64,000 bases of DNA from Miscanthus floridulus (lineage: Eukaryota; Streptophyta; Magnoliopsida; Poales; Poaceae), in NCBI RefSeq assembly GCF_019320115.1, contig NC_089598.1, positions 29,218,248-29,282,247 on the forward strand, written 5' to 3'. Below, one piece after another: positions 58,718 through 64,000 of this stretch. A model generated the notes under the pieces. It was given only the letters and a program-made list of their open reading frames with translations. It was not told where the DNA came from and made no database searches. Numbering within the stretch: position 1 is the stretch's first letter; each line of letters opens with the position of its first letter. Both the position numbers and the translations under genes were made by a program.

Positions 58718-59141
58718 TGGGGGGGGGGTACGACCCCGGATACCCACGATAGACCACATGTGCCACACCATCAGACCCCGGATACCCACGATACCCCGAA
58801 TACCCACAAGATCAAGGCTTGCACGGCACTAGTCGACGTGCACCGTAAGATATTGTATAGTACCAAATATGATACTTTCCTTATAACCCTACCCCTCCAG
58901 AGTATATAAGGAGAGGCAGGGGTCCCCTAGTGGACATCGATCTATATATATCTCATATCCAATACAATACAATAAAGACACAGGACGTAGGGTATTACAT
59001 CGATCAGACGGCCTGAACATGTCTAAATCACTGTTTTTGCGCCTTGTGTCACCATTCAGTTCCTGATTACGCGCACCTCCACCGATCAATCTACCTTCAT
59101 GGGATACCCCTCGGAGGACTGTCGAGCATCTTTTGTCGACA
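58718..59141 (+). repeat. LTR 3 of element C
   Basis: 424 bp, ends TTTTGTCGACA and is not followed by a primer site. Carries a local triplication of CCCCGGATACCCACGA-type blocks at about 58733-58810. Confidence 0.82.
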
Positions 59142-60050
59142 ACGGCTCACCTAAACTGATGAGGACATGACACCTATGCATATGACCATGTTTGGCGCAT
59201 GGGATGGAGGGGAAGGAGGCTAGCAAGGGTGTCCAAGTCAAGAAGGAGGCCCGAGGCTAATTCGGTTTGAGTCCCCGAGGTGGAGGCCCAAAGCAACTCA
59301 AGTTCGAGTCTGCCTCGGCCTCCAGGACTAGTCTACCTTAAACTGGTCACCCAGGACGCATCCGGACTCTGTTTTCGATGATCCACATATGGATGGAAAG
59401 ATAATTTGATAAGGAAGCCAATCCAAGTGGTTTCACGTCAAAATATCTTCGGAATCAACGGAAATTGTCGAAACAAGTCAGCGTCCAGAATCTGCCAGGG
59501 TGCTGCGACACCTTCTTTTGGTCCGTTGGACCGTGTATCGTGTTTGGGCCCATTAGGAGGCGCGTCCAAGGTAGGCGACGACCCTAAGACCTTTATAATC
59601 ATATGCTGCCGCCATCATTAGGGTTTGAGTTTTGCTTAGATTATTCTGTCAAGAACAGTTTCGCCATTCATCGGTTTGTGAGACCCCAACTTCGTGAGAT
59701 AATTATTCATCTGCAATTTGGTTGCGTTCTTTCTTGTTTTTGCTTGTGTTCTTCGTTGCGCAGGCAGGGATTAACCTTCTTGGCGAGGTCAACCTAGTCC
59801 GTGACTTGGTTGATAACCAGAGGAGCTGTGGTGCTAAGATTGCAGAATTCGATCTTTCGATTTGAAGCCGGATCGGTGTGTTATTCTTCGCTACAACGAT
59901 AGTTACCATCACCTGATGCAAGATCAGGATCCCCGTCTCTATTAAGCTTTGATACCATTTTCCCGAAGTACACTGCAAGGAAAGAGTGGAAGACAATCCT
60001 TCTTTTGCATCTGAGAAAAAAAACAATTTTACCTCCCAAAACTTACGACG
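59142..60050. other. Unassigned intergenic stretch, possibly an old LTR-element remnant
   Basis: No coding region recognised. The style of 59600-59960 (leader-like text with a GCTTTGATACCA block near 59948, which reverses to TGGTATCAAAGC, close to a Met primer site) suggests a decayed minus-strand LTR boundary, but no partner LTR is visible. Confidence 0.35.
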
Positions 60051-60059
60051 TACTTTGAT

Positions 60060-60885
60060 TTTTATCCTCACATCTTATTCTTAAACCCTCAAAACCATTC
60101 AACTACCTCCCTATGGATTCAAGTGGTTTTGAAGACGTTTCATCGTATTTATTATAATATAAATTTTCATTAAATTCCTTATAAGATCATTAAACCATAA
60201 AATGTCTCTAAGCTTATAAAAAATTCAAGAAAAAAATCTAGGGATAGATGGGGACATAAAAAAACCAAAATAAAATATTTAGAGCTCATGAATAATATCT
60301 CCAGAAACTTAAAAATAGATTTATCTCTAGAAAAAATGGACAAATATAAATTCTTTTTTGAAAATTCTCAAAACATTATAATTGAATATATTTTAAAAAC
60401 TTTCCACGATAAAAATATGAGATGACAATATCATTAATGCAACATTCACTAAAGATGAATGCATGCATTCATGCTATCATTCATGTTGGTTGTGTCTTAT
60501 GCTTTTGTTGTGGAAAATTTTCAAAATGCATTTAGACATCAATTAGAATATTTTGGTAATTTAATAGATCTTTCTTAATGTTTTTCCCGTTTATCTATAC
60601 ATAAATCTTATTTTTGGAACATTCTAGAGATATCTCAACGAGCTCTAAATATTTTATTTGTGTTTTTATATTCCAATCTATCTCTAGGATTTTTATAATA
60701 GTTTTTAGAAGCTTATAGATGTTTTTATGGCTTAAAAATCTGATCAAATATTAATGAAATTTCTTAACTAAAAAAGTGATAAAACCGTCTTCACAACCAC
60801 TTCAAACCAAGGCAGGGAAGTAATTTTATTGGTTTTGAGAGTCTATGAAGGGTAAGATGTCTGATTTTAGAGTTTGAGAAGAAGA
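60060..60885. mobile_element. Large imperfect fold-back element
   Basis: Two diverged inverted arms of roughly 350-385 bp (about 60060-60415 and 60500-60885), for example GTTTTGAAGACG at 60127-60138 with CGTCTTCACAAC at 60786-60797, and AATATTTAGAGCTC with GAGCTCTAAATATT. The short centre contains the palindrome GAATGCATGCATTC. AT-rich, no genes. Non-autonomous DNA element, superfamily not assigned because the flanking duplication is unclear. Confidence 0.7.
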
Positions 60886-61311
60886 AACAGATTACATTAA
60901 TGGTTTAAAAAGTTTTTTTTCATAAAATAATCTTTTTCTTTTGACACGGGACTTTTGTGGGCTCTCGTGCTGCACCTACCTGGCTAATGGGTACCCCAAT
61001 CATGGCTTTAAAAAATCGTAGGTCAATCCCATTCTCTTCCTAAAGAAAGAAAGCTGCTAGAACCTAGAAGGGAAGAAGAGCGCATGAGCCATCACCGATC
61101 ACCGATCAGCCATTCCGATTACGATCACGCTCGTCAGGTGTCCATCCTCGTTTTTACCAGAGAGCGATCGGCCACTCGGTTCCTTCCTCTCATCACAAAA
61201 TGGATGATGAATATCCAAAAGCCTGGAAAACGAAGGAAAAAGTCCAGAGACCAACGCGCGCGATGACCCCCTTTTTTTTTAAAAAAAAAAGGACGAACGA
61301 GATGGCATGCC

Positions 61312-61416
61312 CCGTTCGCTGGTCTGAAACTTGGCTGAAACTGACTGAAAAACACTGTTCTAGCTGAAATATTGTGAGAGAAAAATACTGTTCCGACTGA
61401 AAAAAAACCGAACAAG
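61312..61416. mobile_element. MITE, family M1, copy 5
   Basis: CCGTTCGCTGGTCTG at the left, AACCGAACAAG at the right. The interior ATTGTGAGAGAAAAATACTG is the M1 core. Confidence 0.65.
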
Positions 61417-63955
61417 TCAAATTTCAGACCAGCCGCCAGGCTAATGGCTCGGGCGAACAGCCGGCCCTTCCGAGAGTGACCTTTGGGCCATGTATGTCTG
61501 ATGATCCACTCGCCTTTTTTTTTTTCGTTCGTTCATATCTCTCCGGCGTCGGCACGTAGCAAAACATGAATGTGCTGAAATGTGCTGGGAACGGACGGCC
61601 CAGTCCATTGGATGGATCATGTTGAGCCTTGAGCGTCAATTAGCCAAACCAGGAGTTTCTCGACCTCTCCATCCTCAGGACTTCAGGAGTCAGGGGAGCT
61701 TCAGGACTCCAGGCTCCATCGGGGAAAAGGGTCATAGGAGCACAGCGAGAGAAATGACAACGAAAGTTTGAGGAGTGATCGAGTGGATCGGAGCTTCAGT
61801 CAGACACTCAGGCCAGGCCATCCCCCTCGTTTTTTCAAGTTTTACATCAAGCTTTGAGACCAATCAATCTATCTATTTTTATTTACTCAAACCCTTGCAT
61901 AATGACTTTATTATTTTTGATATATTTAATTATTGAAACATTTACTATATATGTTGTTTTATGAGTTGTTGTTATCTATAGAGGTTATATAATCATATTT
62001 TCTACATGCATAATGATTTTGTTCTACTAAAACTATCTGATAAGCAAATAGATATGTGTTATCATTCAAGTCTAATAGATATCCAGATGTAAATCTGAGT
62101 TTGGGACATTCCTTTTGTATTTGTATCCGGTAATAGTATCAGAATTCGAATTAAAATATGATAAAATAGTGCTATCCGTATTCGATCACATGCAGTCGAT
62201 CCGAATCCATCCCTAGCTGTGAGAAAGGAGCCACCGGTGCTCTGGCACTGGTCCCACTCCAGGGTATAATAGTGCAGCTTATGTTGCAATGATTACTATT
62301 CATATGGTAAGTATGTTATTATATTGTACATAGCATTTGTACAATTTTCTCAGCACTATGAACCATGCTTTTAACCTTTCGACTTTTTGTTTTCCCACAT
62401 GAGTGAAAATAGAGAGATGTTTCACGGTTGCTTTAGAGGGAGATGGAGAGAGGGAATAGGTTTTATAATTGTTTCAACTAAGCGGACTACATTTTTTCTA
62501 GAGCACGTAGCTCACAACAACTTTTTTTAGCTCATAGTTGAACCAAATAGACCTTTATCAAAATCTCATGTGGGACTAAGACTTTAATGCACCCTAACAT
62601 TTAGTATGAGCTTGAGGATTTATTTAATTTTAATTGAATAGAAATGAGCCAAGCCCTAAAATCCAACAAAATATTTACCGTAGATGTCATTGAGATCCAT
62701 GTCAACTTCATCATTGGACCCTCCATGCACTGGGATCCTTGTCGGCTTTATCCTTGGATCCTGGTCACCTCGTGCACTTGTTTGATCTCTCTCTGCCCAT
62801 AAAAAATACAACTATAAAATTTATGTTAGTCAAACTATTTTAAGTTTGAACAAGTCTATAAGATATAGTATTTACATTTGTGCTCCAATAAAATTTACTA
62901 AGAAAATAAATTTTATAATTAATTTAATAAATGTTATTATCTTTTATATAACTTTAATTAAAATTAAAATTGTTTGAGTCCTTAGTATTTTTTAGACGGT
63001 GGAAGTATCATATGCTATGTTGCGCTAGCCGCTAGGCATCCCCAAGGCATCATATCACTTACCCAACCAGGGGCATATATTTCTACGATTTCGACTTTCG
63101 AGCAGGATTGGATCTGCCCATTGCACTAGACAGCAGTGCTATGATGAGCACATTAGGCCGTTTGGTCCGTGTCCTCGGTAGGCCAAGCCAAAATCTGACC
63201 CAGCAGGGCCAAATGCGTCCATTGATGTTGGGTTGTGACTTGTGAGTAGTAACTACAAGCGGGTCCCACGTGTTGTGAAAATATTTGACATCAAAACATA
63301 GTCAATGTAAATTAAATCAAAGCGAATACAATACTGCAATCAGAAATACATGCTAATTAAAGTCATCATTCAGGAACCGTACTCATTTGAATGTTGTCAT
63401 GCAGCAACTATATGCCCTTTGGTACAGATTCCCTAGCTCCGGTTCCTCCTGACAACGACGTTGTAGCAGGCACGGTTCACAGAATCCATTTCTCATTCTC
63501 CTCTCCCTCCCTCTCACAGAGCTGAAGAAGCTAGTTTTTATGGCTCCAATAGCTCCGGCTACAGTGCACACAGTGAAGGGGGTGGTGAGCCAAACTTCGG
63601 TTTGGCTTTCTAAATCAAAAAGACCTAAAATGACATTTTTCCGTCCCTCTGAGCTAGAAATGATTAACTATATTTGTTTATGGCTATTTCAGATGAAACA
63701 ACGTATTCTTATGATGCTAAGCAAAACCAACGAATCCCTACGCCGTGGACCAAAAACACACACTATTTGAATGTCCTTAAGCTATAGCTAACTTTTGAGA
63801 TATTTTTGGAGTGCTTTCTGGACAGGATGCATCATGCTTTTCCTTCCTGCCACCAGTCCGGAAGAGAGATGCAAATCTTGCTGCATCAAAAATCACAAGC
63901 CAGAAAGCTTCCTGCACCTCACATCCGCGACCCCAATTTTTCTGGGCTATGATCA
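61417..63955. other. Intergenic, no gene recognised
   Basis: AT-rich intergenic DNA with only short frames. No domain, RNA gene or bounded repeat is supported. Confidence 0.5.
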
Positions 63956-64000
63956 CACTACGGGATACAGTAGATTTGCCGAGTGTCAGGGGCACTCGGC
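63956..64000. mobile_element. Terminus of a CACTA (En/Spm) transposon, runs off the window
   Basis: Starts CACTACGGGATACAG, followed by the subterminal inverted motif GCCGAGTGTC ... GGCACTCGGC, characteristic of grass CACTA elements. A 3 bp target duplication would be TCA at 63953-63955. Confidence 0.85.

Larger units (their letters stand above)
42422..59141 (+). mobile_element. Tandem non-coding LTR retrotransposon C (3 LTRs, 2 internal regions), split by Copia B
   Basis: LTRs of about 405, 405 and 424 bp at 42422-42826, 56795-57199 and 58718-59141. The first internal region is 42827-44355 plus 56691-56794, the second 57200-58717. Each internal region begins with the primer-site-like GTTGGCGCCCACCGTGGGGC. 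No gag or pol was found, so it is a non-autonomous LARD/TRIM-like element, probably Gypsy-related judging by the primer site. Flanks ATGGC (42417-42421) and ACGGC (59142-59146) may be a decayed 5 bp target duplication. Copia B (44356-56685) sits inside the first internal region. Confidence 0.82.

Noticed and set aside
1..64000. CRISPR arrays, operons, tRNA or rRNA genes
   Set aside because: None seen; the repeats are LTRs, MITEs and minisatellites in plant DNA.

Overview
This 64 kb window is nuclear DNA from a grass, most likely a panicoid/Andropogoneae species such as a sorghum, sugarcane, Miscanthus or maize relative. The signs are spliced genes with GT-AG introns, nested SIRE/Maximus-like Copia retrotransposons with initiator-Met-type primer sites, grass-type MITEs, and a CACTA end carrying the GCCGAGTGTC subterminal motif. 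No bacterial features, CRISPR arrays, tRNA or rRNA genes were seen.

Layout. 1-7.6 kb: two head-to-head SABATH carboxyl methyltransferase copies, both broken by different lesions; a 540 bp solo LTR sits in an exon of the second. 7.9-8.9 kb: an AP2/ERF transcription factor copy with a damaged DNA-binding domain. 8.9-11.8 kb: intergenic DNA with two MITE families. 11.8-31.9 kb: a three-layer nest. A decayed minus-strand Copia (D) is split by a 14.8 kb plus-strand Copia (A, 15653-30412, TSD GGTTC), whose 3' LTR is split by a 1.97 kb solo LTR (TSD CCAGC). 32.6-40.2 kb: the two intact host genes, both minus strand: aminoacylase-1-like M20 peptidase (4 exons, 440 aa) and a p24-delta cargo receptor (4 exons, 211 aa). 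Introns of both hold MITEs. 40.4-41.6 kb: a Mutator-like element next to the p24 start. 42.4-59.1 kb: a tandem non-coding LTR element (C) with three LTRs and two internal regions, its first internal region split by a 12.3 kb Copia (B, 44356-56685, TSD CTCAT). 59.1-64 kb: mostly non-coding, with a large fold-back element, a MITE and, at the edge, the start of a CACTA transposon.

Function. The two intact genes are housekeeping: one deacylates N-acyl amino acids, the other sorts cargo in the early secretory pathway. The methyltransferase and ERF copies look like relics. A and B both carry gag, pol and a third glutamine-rich ORF, but each has lost a catalytic residue or region. Points worth a second look are the family-specific GC palindromes repeated through the LTRs and internal DNA of A and B, the amber-only stop pattern in ORF3 of A, an 82 bp snap-back palindrome in ORF3 of B, and the tandem three-LTR structure of C.
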